From Oscillospiraceae bacterium (lineage in GTDB: Bacteria; Bacillota_A; Clostridia; Oscillospirales; Oscillospiraceae), in the NCBI GenBank assembly GCA_017456105.1, contig JAFTKA010000008.1, positions 1 to 45,244 on the forward strand: a stretch of DNA of 45,244 nt, given 5' to 3'. The position numbers were made by a program, and so were the translations under genes. Below the pieces are notes generated by a model, which saw only the letters and a program-made list of their open reading frames with translations, was not told the origin of the DNA and searched no databases. The number at the start of each line of letters is the position of its first letter. Positions within the stretch are counted from its first letter, which is position 1. This document shows, one piece after another, positions 8,917 to 16,927 of the stretch.

Positions 8917-8971
8917 TGTAGGGAATGCAGTTATGCATTCCCAAGCGGAACGGATAAATCCGTTCCCTACA
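8917..8971 (+). repeat. 55-bp double-hairpin palindromic repeat, copy 1
   Basis: Two adjacent hairpins, GGGAATGCA/TGCATTCCC (921-942 of this kilobase) and GGAACGGAT/ATCCGTTCC, are enclosed by inverted TGTAGGG/CCCTACA ends. Copy 2, at 13886-13940 on the other strand, differs at only about two positions. A variant lies at 30709-30768. Confidence 0.88.
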
Positions 8972-9002
8972 TTAAAAATAGGGCAGGCCGAATGGCCTGC
9001 CC
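8972..9002 (-). terminator. Terminator of the glmM/DUF2461 unit
   Basis: On the minus strand the hairpin GGGCAGGCC/GGCCTGCCC with a 4-nt loop is followed by TATTTTTAAT. It starts a few bases after the DUF2461 stop. Confidence 0.85.
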
Positions 9003-9007
9003 TAAAA

Positions 9008-9655
9008 TCATACCTCAAACTGGCAGAAATATTCGTAAACAGGAATCAGGTGCTTCAAAAATGTACCAACCCGCTGGGCAAGCTCTGGGCCGAAGGTGGC
9101 CTCGGAAAATTCCTCACGAACCGTACAGCCGATATTGCTCTTCCAGGCATAGAAGGGGGCAAGCTCCTTTGTGGGTGCTTCCTTGGGCCGTTTGTAGACC
9201 TCTGCCGTAATGGGAAGACCCGTTGCCTTTTCCGCCTTTTTGATCATTTTTAAAAATTCCTTGGGCCGCTCGGCGATGGTCTTGCGGAAGTCCTCCAGAG
9301 CAGACACCCTGGGTTTCCATATAAAGAAGCCGTAGCTGATGCCCTCCGGGGTGATCTCAAAATACAGGCAGGGGTTTTCTCCCCACCATTCCACGTCCCG
9401 GCGAATGCAGATCCAAAGGCTCTCCTTATAGGGCAGCGGGTGGTGGAGTCTTGCGTCCCGGTAGATCCGGCTGACCTTCAGAAGGTTGCCGGGCCTATCC
9501 AGGAAGGGCTGGAACAGTTCTTTGCCCAAGGCCTTCATGGGCTCATAGAGGTGGTTTACATAATCTTGCTTGTGCTCCTGAAACCACTCCCGGTTGTTGT
9601 TCATGCGGATTCCCCAGAGGAAATCCACCGTTTCCGGTGTGAATCCTGCAAACAT
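9008..9655 (-). CDS. DUF2461 family protein
   Basis: 215 aa, the usual length. Family features are FTPETVDFLWGIRMNNNREW near the N-terminus, then FQEHKQDY, KVSRIYRDARL and the aromatic-rich GISYGFFIW. DUF2461 proteins are cytoplasmic and have no known activity. The start codon lies 1 nt after the glmM stop and its ribosome site is inside the glmM end, so it is translated with glmM. The link to amino-sugar metabolism is suggested only by that coupling. Confidence 0.85.
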   Translation of the reverse strand: MFAGFTPETVDFLWGIRMNNNREWFQEHKQDYVNHLYEPMKALGKELFQPFLDRPGNLLKVSRIYRDARLHHPLPYKESLWICIRRDVEWWGENPCLYFEITPEGISYGFFIWKPRVSALEDFRKTIAERPKEFLKMIKKAEKATGLPITAEVYKRPKEAPTKELAPFYAWKSNIGCTVREEFSEATFGPELAQRVGTFLKHLIPVYEYFCQFEV

Positions 9656-9656
9656 A

Positions 9657-11045
9657 TTACACCCTTGCGTGGCCCTGCTGGCAAATCACGTCTACCACGC
9701 GGTTTACATAATTCTGGCATTCTTCCTTGGTCTGTGCTTCCACCATCACCCGGATCACAGGCTCTGTGCCGGATTCCCGCACCAAGATCCGTCCGGTATC
9801 GCCCAGCTCCTTGGCCACCTCTGCCACGGCAGCCTGCACCAGGGGGTCATTCTGTGCTTCGGGCTTGGACTTGACCCGGATATTCTTCAGCACCTGGGGA
9901 TAGATGGTCAGGCCCTCGGTCAGCTGGCTCAGGGTCTTCTTCTTGGCAAGCATCACTTCCATGATCTTCAGGCTGGTGAGGATTCCGTCGCCGGTGGTGG
10001 CGTACTTGGAAATGATGATATGGCCGGACTGCTCACCGCCCAGACGGCAGCCGTTATTGACCATATACTCGTAAACATACTTATCACCCACAGCGGTCTT
10101 GGCATAGGCGATACCCTTCTCGTCAAGGGCTTTGTAAAGGCCGAAATTGGACATGACGGTGGTTACCACGGTATTGTTGTCCAGCTGGCCCCGGGCCTGC
10201 ATATACTGACCCAAAATATAGAGAATATGGTCGCCGGTAACGATTTCGCCCTTTTCGTCGATGCACAGGCAGCGGTCGGCATCGCCATCGTAGGCAAAGC
10301 CCACGTCCAGACCGTTATCCACCACAAATTTCTGCAGTACCTCAATATGGGTAGAGCCGGCATTTTGGTTGATATTCTCACCGTCGGGATCGGCATTGAT
10401 CACGTAGGTCTTGGCACCCAGGGCATCAAAAACGTTCTTAGCGATATTCCAGGCCGCACCGTTGGCACAGTCCAGGCCCACCTTCATGCCCTTAAAGGAG
10501 TACAGGCCCAGGCTGATCAGGTAGCCGATGTAGCGGTTTCTGCCGGATACATAGTCCACAGTGCAGCCGATCTTATCCCGGCAGCCATAGGGCAGCTCCG
10601 TCCACTTTTGACCAAACAGCTCCAGTTCACCGTCGATATAGGCTTCCACCAATGCGATAGTCTCCTCGTCCATCTTTTCGCCCTGGCGGTTTAATAGCTT
10701 AATACCGTTGTCATAATAGGGGTTATGGCTGGCGGAGATCATAATACCGCAGTCGAATTCGTCGATCCGGGTTACGTATGCCACGGAGGGGGTGGTGGTT
10801 ACGTGGAGCATATAGGCGTCCGCACCGGAGGCCGTCAGACCCGCCACCAAAGTGTACTCGAACATATAGCTGGACCGACGAGGGTCTTTGCCAATGACGA
10901 TCCGGGCAGGCTCGTTAGAGCCCTCCCGACGCTTTAATTCGCTGTAATACCAGCCCAAAAAGCGGCCAACCTTATAGGCGTGATCCGCAGTCAGGTTTAC
11001 ATTGGCTTCGCCACGGAAGCCGTCTGTTCCGAAATATTTACCCAT
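9657..11045 (-). CDS. glmM: Phosphoglucosamine mutase
   Basis: 462 aa. It converts glucosamine-6-phosphate to glucosamine-1-phosphate, a step toward UDP-GlcNAc for peptidoglycan. The N-terminal KYFGTDGFRGEAN motif is followed by the phosphoserine loop ISASHNP (Ser about 106), the metal loop DGDADR and the C-terminal phosphate-binding RESGTEPVIRVMVEA. All four alpha-D-phosphohexomutase domains are present. GlmM is favoured over PgcA/ManB by the GTDGFRG start and the length. The ribosome site AAGGAG precedes ATG 11045. The beta-helix acyltransferase lies upstream and probably shares the pathway. Confidence 0.95.
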   Translation of the reverse strand: MGKYFGTDGFRGEANVNLTADHAYKVGRFLGWYYSELKRREGSNEPARIVIGKDPRRSSYMFEYTLVAGLTASGADAYMLHVTTTPSVAYVTRIDEFDCGIMISASHNPYYDNGIKLLNRQGEKMDEETIALVEAYIDGELELFGQKWTELPYGCRDKIGCTVDYVSGRNRYIGYLISLGLYSFKGMKVGLDCANGAAWNIAKNVFDALGAKTYVINADPDGENINQNAGSTHIEVLQKFVVDNGLDVGFAYDGDADRCLCIDEKGEIVTGDHILYILGQYMQARGQLDNNTVVTTVMSNFGLYKALDEKGIAYAKTAVGDKYVYEYMVNNGCRLGGEQSGHIIISKYATTGDGILTSLKIMEVMLAKKKTLSQLTEGLTIYPQVLKNIRVKSKPEAQNDPLVQAAVAEVAKELGDTGRILVRESGTEPVIRVMVEAQTKEECQNYVNRVVDVICQQGHARV

Positions 11046-11062
11046 AATATTACTCCTTGCAC

Positions 11063-11179
11063 AAATTGAAAATTGAAAGTTGAAAATTGAAAGTTATGGA
11101 GTCCGCTTCGCGGACAAATTTTAATCGTCAACGAAGTTGACACCTTCATTGTTCATTGTCAACTGTCCATTGTCCATTT
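11063..11179. repeat. Composite AT-rich intergenic repeat in the glmM leader
   Basis: Three parts are visible: tandem AATTGAAAGTTGAAA-like units (11063-11094), two small hairpins with related loops (GTCCGC-TTC-GCGGAC at 11101-11115 and GTCAAC-GAA-GTTGAC at 11128-11142), and tandem CATTGTCAACTGTCCATTG-like units (11144-11179). The same AT-rich units recur at 33151-33175, 33410-33443 and, in part, at 26687-26714. It fills the 5' leader of glmM. Confidence 0.75.
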
Positions 11180-11182
11180 ATT

Positions 11183-11836
11183 TTAGACTTTCTTTACGAT
11201 TTTACCGGCCGCTTTGTAAATACTGTTTGCCGGGATCACGCCCCGGACGCAGGACACGGGATACACATTACTGTTTTTGCCGATCACCGTGCCGGGATTC
11301 AGAACAGAATTGCAGCCCACCTCAACACAGTCGCCCAGCAAAGCTCCCACCTTTTTGATGCCCGTGGGGATCTCCTGCTCTGCGTGGATCACCACCAAAG
11401 ACTTGTCGGACTTGACGTTGGAGGTCAGAGAGCCTGCTCCCATATGGGACTTATAGCCTAAAATACTATCGCCCACGTAATTGTAGTGAGGCACCTGCAC
11501 GTTATCGAACAATATCACGTTTTTCAGCTCCACGGAATTGCCCACCACGCAGTTTTCACCCACCAGGGCCGAGCCCCGGACAAAGGCACAGTGCCGCACC
11601 TCGGTGTTTGCTCCGATGATGCAGGGACCGCCCAAATAGGCGGTGGGGGCTACCTTGGCGGTTTTATGCACCCATACCTGGGGGGACACTTCCGTATAGT
11701 CTTCTCCCAGGGTCTGACTAAGCTTCAGGATCATATCCTTGATCCCCGGCAGTGCTTCCCAAGGATACTGGAAGGAGGAGAGATATTCACCTGCCAGCGA
11801 ATGGGACAGATCGTACAGAGATTTCACAGTTAACAA
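11183..11836 (-). CDS. Left-handed beta-helix acyltransferase, GlmU C-terminal-like
   Basis: 217 aa. From residue about 45 the protein consists of hexapeptide repeats (for example PCIIGANTEVRHCAFVRGSA and VGCNSVLNPGTVIGKNSNVY), as in the acetyltransferase half of GlmU. The uridylyltransferase motif of full GlmU is absent, so this is not bifunctional GlmU. It likely transfers an acetyl or other acyl group to a (nucleotide-)sugar. Lying immediately upstream of glmM, it may acetylate glucosamine-1-phosphate. The start is TTG 11836, with AAAGGAAGGA at correct distance; the next in-frame GTG is too far away. A strong promoter precedes it. Confidence 0.82.
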   Translation of the reverse strand: MLTVKSLYDLSHSLAGEYLSSFQYPWEALPGIKDMILKLSQTLGEDYTEVSPQVWVHKTAKVAPTAYLGGPCIIGANTEVRHCAFVRGSALVGENCVVGNSVELKNVILFDNVQVPHYNYVGDSILGYKSHMGAGSLTSNVKSDKSLVVIHAEQEIPTGIKKVGALLGDCVEVGCNSVLNPGTVIGKNSNVYPVSCVRGVIPANSIYKAAGKIVKKV

Positions 11837-11899
11837 GGGTTATCCTTCCTTTCAAAAGTTGAAAATGATAAATTTAGAATTGTAATTGATACAAATGGA

Positions 11900-11928
11900 A
11901 TTATAGCACACCTTTGGCATAAAATCAA
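11900..11928 (-). promoter_or_regulatory. Sigma-A promoter for the acyltransferase/glmM unit
   Basis: On the minus strand TTGATT (11923-11928) and a perfect TATAAT (11900-11905) are spaced by 17 bp. It is back-to-back with the promoter at 11958-11985. Confidence 0.85.
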
Positions 11929-11957
11929 GTGTCGCTTTTTGCCCGATGCTCCAAATC

Positions 11958-11985
11958 TTGACTTTTCCTTATGGGGCGGTATAAT
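11958..11985 (+). promoter_or_regulatory. Sigma-A promoter for the PRTase/alr unit
   Basis: TTGACT (11958-11963) and a perfect TATAAT (11980-11985) are spaced by 16 bp, 34 bp before the PRTase start. Confidence 0.85.
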
Positions 11986-12019
11986 AAAGATATCTATTAT
12001 ATATAAAGGAGCGGATCCT

Positions 12020-12574
12020 ATGTATTATCATATGACCGTGGCCGGGCTGGAACGAGATCTGCCCATCTGCCGCGTTAGCGATTCCCTGTACATCGCAGGT
12101 TTTGTTATTTTTGGCGATCAGGAGCTGACCGTAGCCTGTGCCCGTGAGCTGCTGAAGAGAGCCCCGGAATATGACTATCTGATCACTGCCGAGGCCAAGG
12201 GTATTCCCCTGGCCCACGAAATGGCTCGCCAGAGCGGTGCAGAAAAATACTTTTTGGCCCGGAAAGCACCTAAGCTGTATATGACAGGCGTTTTCGAGTC
12301 CTCTGTTAAGTCCATCACCACCGCCAAGGAGCAGACGCTGTATCTGGACACGGCTGATGCGGAGCTGATGAAGGGCAAGCGGATTTTGATCGTGGACGAC
12401 GTGATCTCCACCGGCGAGAGCCTGCTGGCGTTGGAAACACTGGTAGAAAAGGCCGGCGGCAATATTGTTGGCCGTATGGCGATCCTGGCCGAGGGCGATG
12501 CCCAGAATCGGGAGGATCTTACATATTTGGAAAAGCTGCCCCTGTTTAACCCCGACGGCAGTATTATGGAGTGA
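12020..12574 (+). CDS. Phosphoribosyltransferase of the adenine PRTase/XPRT type
   Basis: 184 aa from ATG 12020, with AAAGGAGCGG upstream. Type I PRTase fold: the PRPP-binding loop ILIVDDVISTGES lies near residues 122-134, and a hood and flexible loop precede it (EAKGIPLAHEMARQSG). Members transfer ribose-5-phosphate from PRPP to a purine base. The EAKGIPLA segment is like adenine/xanthine PRTases, but the base is not decided by sequence alone. A similar domain also serves as a regulator (PurR type), but no DNA-binding domain is present. It overlaps the alr translation start region and shares its promoter. Confidence 0.82.
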   Translation: MYYHMTVAGLERDLPICRVSDSLYIAGFVIFGDQELTVACARELLKRAPEYDYLITAEAKGIPLAHEMARQSGAEKYFLARKAPKLYMTGVFESSVKSITTAKEQTLYLDTADAELMKGKRILIVDDVISTGESLLALETLVEKAGGNIVGRMAILAEGDAQNREDLTYLEKLPLFNPDGSIME

Positions 12575-12579
12575 GTTTT

Positions 12580-13734
12580 TTGAATTACGACAGTAACTAT
12601 GTAACCATCGATCTGGACGCTCTCAGTGATAATTTTCAGGCGATCCGGGAAAAGGCCGGTGTGCCGGTGATGGCCATTATCAAGGCCGACGCCTACGGAC
12701 ACGGTGCGGTGGAGGTTGCCCGGCATTTGCAGGACAGCTGTGCCTTTTTCGGTGTATCTTCCCTGTCCGAGGCTTTGGAGCTGCGGCAGGCACAAATTCA
12801 AAAGCCCATTCTGATTTTGGGCTGCACCCCGCCCGCCGCCTTTGAAACCGCCATTAAAGAAAATATCCGTCCGGCTATCTTCCGTTATGAAGATGCAGAG
12901 CTTTTATCCCGGGCTGCGGTGAAGCTGAATAGGAGTGCGGCTTTCCATTTTGCGGTGGATACGGGCATGAGCCGGATCGGTTTTCAGGCAACAGAAGAAG
13001 CTGCTGACATCTGTGCAAAAATTGCAAAGCTTCCGAATCTTGTGTGCGAAGGCCTTTTCAGCCACTTTGCCACCGCTGACTGTGCGGACCTCAGCAAGGC
13101 TCAGGCACAGGCCAAGCGGTTTGATGATTTTGATGCCATGCTGAAGGCCCGGGGCGTGAAGGTTGCTATCCGCCATATGGATAACTCTGCCGGTCTTATG
13201 AATTTCTCCTGCCACTATGATATGGTCCGGGCGGGAATTGTTACCTACGGCATGTATCCCAGTCAAGAAGTCGATCCCAATTTGCTGAAGCTGCGGCCTG
13301 TTTTAAGCTGGTACAGCCGGGTGATCCATCTGAAAGAGCTGGAGGCCGGCCGGGAGATCGGCTACGGTGGCTGCTTTGTTACCACCAAGCCCACCAAAGT
13401 CGCGACCATTCCTGTGGGCTATGCCGACGGCTACCGCAGAGCCTTGAGCGGTAAGTTCTACGTGCTGATCCGGGGTAAAAAAGCCCCCATCTTAGGCCGG
13501 GTGTGCATGGACCTGATGATGGTGGACGTTACGGATATTCCCGAAGCTGAGCTTTTTGACGACGTAACCCTCATCGGCCGCAGCGGTGATGAGGCAATCA
13601 CCACCGAGGCCATTGCCGATTGTGCGGACTCTTTCAACTATGAGTTTGTTTGCGGTATCGGACGCCGCGTTCCCCGGCATTACTACAAGGGCGGCACAGT
13701 GGTACACAAGACCCATTACCTTTTGGATACTTAA
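12580..13734 (+). CDS. alr: Alanine racemase
   Basis: 384 aa. It is a PLP enzyme that makes D-alanine for peptidoglycan. Lys35 in AIIKADAYGHG binds PLP. The second catalytic tyrosine region (REIGYGGCF), PVGYADGYRRALS and the conserved RVCMDLMMVDVT are present. I choose TTG 12580, because GGAGTGAG then sits six bases upstream; the GTG at 12571 overlaps the PRTase stop and would have no ribosome site. It is the second and last gene of its unit, ending at the terminator near 13850. Confidence 0.94.
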   Translation: MNYDSNYVTIDLDALSDNFQAIREKAGVPVMAIIKADAYGHGAVEVARHLQDSCAFFGVSSLSEALELRQAQIQKPILILGCTPPAAFETAIKENIRPAIFRYEDAELLSRAAVKLNRSAAFHFAVDTGMSRIGFQATEEAADICAKIAKLPNLVCEGLFSHFATADCADLSKAQAQAKRFDDFDAMLKARGVKVAIRHMDNSAGLMNFSCHYDMVRAGIVTYGMYPSQEVDPNLLKLRPVLSWYSRVIHLKELEAGREIGYGGCFVTTKPTKVATIPVGYADGYRRALSGKFYVLIRGKKAPILGRVCMDLMMVDVTDIPEAELFDDVTLIGRSGDEAITTEAIADCADSFNYEFVCGIGRRVPRHYYKGGTVVHKTHYLLDT

Positions 13735-13832
13735 TTCTGCCGCCGATTTTCCATATGACCGGACTGAATCACCGGTGGTTTGGGGTCGGCTACCTCCCAG
13801 GGTATGGGCTTCTTCTCCTCATTTTTCTTCAT
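13731..13832 (-). CDS. Candidate 33-aa small protein
   Basis: On the minus strand ATG 13832 opens a 34-codon frame ending in TAA, which overlaps the alr stop. The product begins MKKNEEKKPIPWEVADPKPP and is charged, with a central Trp and a proline-rich stretch; no signal peptide or membrane helix is seen. A perfect GAGGAGG ribosome site lies 9-10 nt upstream. That site is also one arm of the alr terminator hairpin, so a transcript starting far enough upstream would pair it away. I do not recognise the family. Coding status rests only on the ribosome site and peptide composition. Confidence 0.45.
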   Translation of the reverse strand: MKKNEEKKPIPWEVADPKPPVIQSGHMENRRQN

Positions 13833-13878
13833 AAAAAATCCCCTCCTCAGGAGTATTGTGTCCCAAGGAGGGGTTTTT
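13833..13878. terminator. Terminator of the PRTase/alr unit
   Basis: Arms CCCCTCCT (13840-13847) and AGGAGGGG (13866-13873) are flanked by an A-run on the left and TTTTT on the right, so it can act on both strands. On the minus strand it covers the ribosome site of the 33-aa frame. Confidence 0.82.
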
Positions 13879-13885
13879 ATTTGCA

Positions 13886-13940
13886 TGTAGGGAACGGATT
13901 TATCCGTTCCGCTTAGGAATGCATAAATGCATTCCCTACA
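13886..13940 (-). repeat. 55-bp double-hairpin palindromic repeat, copy 2
   Basis: Reverse-strand copy of the element at 8917-8971, with two visible differences, bounded by TGTAGGG/CCCTACA. It lies between two terminators, where it interrupts no gene. Confidence 0.88.
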
Positions 13941-13951
13941 GTTTCTTACGC

Positions 13952-13981
13952 AAAAAGGACTGCCTATTGGCAGTCCTTTTT
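13952..13981. terminator. Terminator of the dapA-dapB-dapF unit
   Basis: Perfect 13-bp stem AAAAAGGACTGCC / GGCAGTCCTTTTT with loop TATT. The dapF TAA overlaps its right edge. It is usable in both directions. Confidence 0.9.
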
Positions 13982-14756
13982 ATATGTCAAATATCTTCAA
14001 AATCTCAGTTGGGCCGTCCAGGAGGAGCTTTTCCACCTTGCCGTTCTTGGCTTCCACGGTGATCAGCAGTGTGCCGCCGGGGTTTTCCACCGTCAGCTTG
14101 CCGCCGGGCAATTTCCCCTTTGCCCACAAGGTTAGTGCCACCGCGGCACTGCCTGTGCCGCAGGCCAGAGTGTAGTCCTCCACGCCCCGCTCATAGGTCA
14201 GAATTCTCACGGTGCTGTCGTCCAGCACCCGGTAGAAATTCACGTTGATGCCCTTGGGGAAGGACGTGTCGTTTCGCAGCTTCAATGCCAGCTCCAGCAG
14301 CTGACTCCGCATATCCCAGGTTAAATCGGGGATCTCTTTTACGCCGTGGGGGATTCCCGGGTCGCCCTCTTCCACATAGGAAACGCCGTCCTTATAGTCC
14401 GGCAGTAAAGAACTGGGGTTATTCAGCTGCACCAGATATCTGTCCTCAGTGATCCGTGTGCCGGGCACAATACCCGCATCGGTCTCCACGGTCATATTCT
14501 CCGGTGCGATACCGTTGTCATAAGCAAACCGGCAGATGCATCTTGCTCCGTTGCCGCACATCTCCCCACGCAAGCCGTCGGGGTTATAAAAATGCAGCTT
14601 GAAATCGGCAATTTCCGAATGGTCCACTGCCAAAAAGCCGTCGCAGCCGTATTTTTCACAAAGCTCCATTGCCAGCTTTTCAAAATCCAGCTGTAAGCCC
14701 CGGGCATCGATCACTACGAAATCATTGCCCGCACCACTCATATGCCAGCACTGCAT
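13980..14756 (-). CDS. dapF: Diaminopimelate epimerase
   Basis: 258 aa. It interconverts LL- and meso-diaminopimelate for lysine and peptidoglycan. The two catalytic cysteines are in EMCGNGARC and LACGTGSAA, each at the base of one of two related half-domains. The N-terminus CWHMSGAGNDFVVID matches the family. Its ATG overlaps the dapB stop (TGATG), and dapA-dapB-dapF form one leftward unit. Confidence 0.96.
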   Translation of the reverse strand: MQCWHMSGAGNDFVVIDARGLQLDFEKLAMELCEKYGCDGFLAVDHSEIADFKLHFYNPDGLRGEMCGNGARCICRFAYDNGIAPENMTVETDAGIVPGTRITEDRYLVQLNNPSSLLPDYKDGVSYVEEGDPGIPHGVKEIPDLTWDMRSQLLELALKLRNDTSFPKGINVNFYRVLDDSTVRILTYERGVEDYTLACGTGSAAVALTLWAKGKLPGGKLTVENPGGTLLITVEAKNGKVEKLLLDGPTEILKIFDI

Positions 14757-15481
14757 CAGGTTTCCTCCAAAAGGTCCTTCATATTGTAAAGGCCTGCGGG
14801 TTTACCCATCAGATACCGGGCTGCGGCCACGCCGCCGTCGGCAAACATACCCCGGTCTCTGGCCTCGTGCCGGAGGGTCAGGCTTTGGCTGTCGGTATAA
14901 ATATGGACCTCGTGCACGCCAACCACACTGGCAAGCCTTAGGGAAGAAATGCCGATCTCGTCAGCAGTCCTCTTGCCCTCACCTGCCCGGCCGCAGTTCT
15001 CATAAGCATCGGGGCGGACCTCCTTAATGGCATCAAAGAGCATATGGGCTGTGCCGCTGGGAGCGTCCACCTTGCGGTTATGGTGGGTCTCCACGATCTC
15101 AATATCCGCCTTGGGGAAGGCTGCAGCGGCCTGCTTTGCCAAATTGCAAAGCACCGCGATTCCCAAGCTCATATTGCCCGCATAGAACACGGGAATCGTC
15201 TTGGCGGCACGGAAGATCAGTTCCTTTTCTGCTTCCGTATGACCGGTGGTGCCGATCACAACGCCGCAGGCGTTCTTCTTGGCATACTCCAGCACCGACT
15301 CTGCCGCACTGTGGTGGGAAAAATCGATGATCACATTGGCCTGTACGTCGCCCAATTCTTCAAAAGTCGCTGGAACACCGTTTGCTCCGTCCAGACTCAC
15401 AAGGCCGGCAATTTCGTCCTCCAGACGAGCCTGCACCAGTTGACCCATGGCACCGTTGGCACCGCAGACGATCGCTCTCAT
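14756..15481 (-). CDS. dapB: 4-hydroxy-tetrahydrodipicolinate reductase
   Basis: 241 aa from ATG 15481, which overlaps the dapA stop (ATGA). The frame extends 59 codons further upstream, but that part is dapA in another frame and is not used. The Rossmann motif CGANGAMG (residues 6-13), VIGTTG and the substrate-binding ETHHNRKVDAPSGTA are present. It reduces the DapA product with NAD(P)H in the diaminopimelate pathway. Confidence 0.96.
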   Translation of the reverse strand: MRAIVCGANGAMGQLVQARLEDEIAGLVSLDGANGVPATFEELGDVQANVIIDFSHHSAAESVLEYAKKNACGVVIGTTGHTEAEKELIFRAAKTIPVFYAGNMSLGIAVLCNLAKQAAAAFPKADIEIVETHHNRKVDAPSGTAHMLFDAIKEVRPDAYENCGRAGEGKRTADEIGISSLRLASVVGVHEVHIYTDSQSLTLRHEARDRGMFADGGVAAARYLMGKPAGLYNMKDLLEET

Positions 15482-16365
15482 TTCAAGACCCCCAGCTTCC
15501 GCATCTCTGCGAACAGGACTTCCCGACGGGGAGATTCCATCTTGGACAGGGGCATACGGACAATTTCCTCTCCGTAGCCCATGGCGGACATGGCGGCCTT
15601 GGCGGGAATGGGGTTGACCTCGCTGAACAGGGCGTTGATCAGGGGCAGGAGCTTGCACTGCAGAGCCGCAGCACCGGCCATATCCCCGGCAAACACCTTG
15701 TCGCTCATCTCTACTGCCAGCTTCGGTACAACATTGGAAAGCACGCTGATACAGCCCATGCCGCCCATGGCCATCATGGCAACGGTCAAAGCGTCCTCGC
15801 CGGAATAGACATCGATCTTATCACCGCACTTGGCAAAGATCTCCACCACCTGGCTCATATTGCCGCTGGCTTCCTTGATGCCCACGATCCTGGGGTGCTC
15901 GGCAAGGGTCGCCACGGTATCCGGCAGGATATTGCAACCGGTACGGGAAGGAACATTGTAAAGGATCACAGGCTTTTCCGATACGTCTGCCACGGCGGTA
16001 TAGTGAGCGATCAGGCCACTCTGGGTGGCCTTGTTGTAATAGGGGGTTACCACCAGTACGCCGTCAGCACCGTCATCGCAGGCACTGCGGGTAAAGTCCA
16101 GCACGTGCTGGGTGTTATTGGTGCCGGTACCGGCGATCACGGGAACGCGGCCGTTTGCCTGCTTGACGGTAAAGCGGATCACCGCCTTCCGCTCCTCAGG
16201 GGACAATGTGGCACTTTCACCGGTAGTGCCAACAGAAATCAGACCGTTGATACCGGACTCTATCTGAAATTCGATCAGTCTGGCAAGGGCGTCATAGTCC
16301 ACACCTGTGGGGGTCATCGGTGTGATCAGGGCCGTTGCCATGCCTTTAAATAGTGTATTTTTCAT
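15478..16365 (-). CDS. dapA: 4-hydroxy-tetrahydrodipicolinate synthase
   Basis: 295 aa class I aldolase. Lys164 in GIKEASGN forms the Schiff base with pyruvate. Tyr136 and Arg141 in LYNVPSRTG, and Thr47-Thr48 in VGTTGES, complete the active site. It condenses pyruvate with aspartate semialdehyde, the first committed step to diaminopimelate and lysine. GGAGG lies 6-7 nt before ATG. It is the first gene of the unit. No lysine riboswitch fits in the short leader. Confidence 0.96.
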   Translation of the reverse strand: MKNTLFKGMATALITPMTPTGVDYDALARLIEFQIESGINGLISVGTTGESATLSPEERKAVIRFTVKQANGRVPVIAGTGTNNTQHVLDFTRSACDDGADGVLVVTPYYNKATQSGLIAHYTAVADVSEKPVILYNVPSRTGCNILPDTVATLAEHPRIVGIKEASGNMSQVVEIFAKCGDKIDVYSGEDALTVAMMAMGGMGCISVLSNVVPKLAVEMSDKVFAGDMAGAAALQCKLLPLINALFSEVNPIPAKAAMSAMGYGEEIVRMPLSKMESPRREVLFAEMRKLGVLK

Positions 16366-16441
16366 AACGAACCTCCGCCTCGTTCTGTATTACAGACCTA
16401 TTCTACCACAATTTTTGCAAAAAGGGAATAGAAAATACAAA

Positions 16442-16468
16442 ACACCGCCGCAAAAACTGCGGCGGTGT
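16442..16468 (-). terminator. Terminator after the small P-loop gene
   Basis: On the minus strand ACACCGCCGC/GCGGCGGTGT with a 7-nt loop is followed by TTTTGTATTTTC. Confidence 0.83.
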
Positions 16469-16476
16469 CAAGCTTT

Positions 16477-16884
16477 TTACAGGTAAGCCTTAATGGCATC
16501 AGATGCCAGGGCAGGATCGTCGGACACGGTAACGGTGATGTTCATGTCGTTGGCCTTGGCAAACTCAGCACACCACAGCAGGAATTCCTCACCGGCTGCA
16601 CGGTCGGTGCCGATGGTCTTATACAGATTGTCGATGTACACGTTGGTAATATCGAAATTGCCGGCATGCAGGCCGCTCAGGAAGCCCTTCAGCATATCAG
16701 GAGTAGAGATGCCGTATTCCTTGGAGTCTACCAACCGAACGCGATAGTTAATATCATAAGTAAGCTTCTTGCCATACTCAATGCACACCACGTCGCCGCT
16801 GGCCTCAGTGATGGCCTGATTGATGGAGTCGATCAGCTTCTTGGTCTTACCGGAGCCCTTCAGGCCCATAATCAATTGAATCAT
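16477..16884 (-). CDS. Small P-loop NTPase-like protein of unknown role
   Basis: 135 aa. A Walker A motif GLKGSGKT lies at residues 7-14 and a hydrophobic strand ending in Asp (NVYIDN, 81-86) can act as Walker B. No further domain is present, so it is close to the smallest P-loop fold. The overall layout recalls thymidine-kinase-type or KAP/SIMIBI-like folds, but I cannot name a family. It has its own promoter and terminator, so it is monocistronic between dapA and pgi. Ribosome site GGAGG precedes ATG 16884. Confidence 0.7.
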   Translation of the reverse strand: MIQLIMGLKGSGKTKKLIDSINQAITEASGDVVCIEYGKKLTYDINYRVRLVDSKEYGISTPDMLKGFLSGLHAGNFDITNVYIDNLYKTIGTDRAAGEEFLLWCAEFAKANDMNITVTVSDDPALASDAIKAYL

Positions 16885-16927
16885 AGGAAAATTCCTCCTT
16901 TGCTATCCAGCTTTTTGCTGTATAGTT

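Noticed and set aside
14756..15658. A 59-codon N-terminal extension of DapB
   Set aside because: The extension is dapA in another frame; the true ATG overlaps the dapA stop and starts the Rossmann motif.
16366..16441. Lysine riboswitch upstream of dapA
   Set aside because: The gap is only about 75 bp and contains the terminator of the neighbouring gene; it is too short for a lysine riboswitch.
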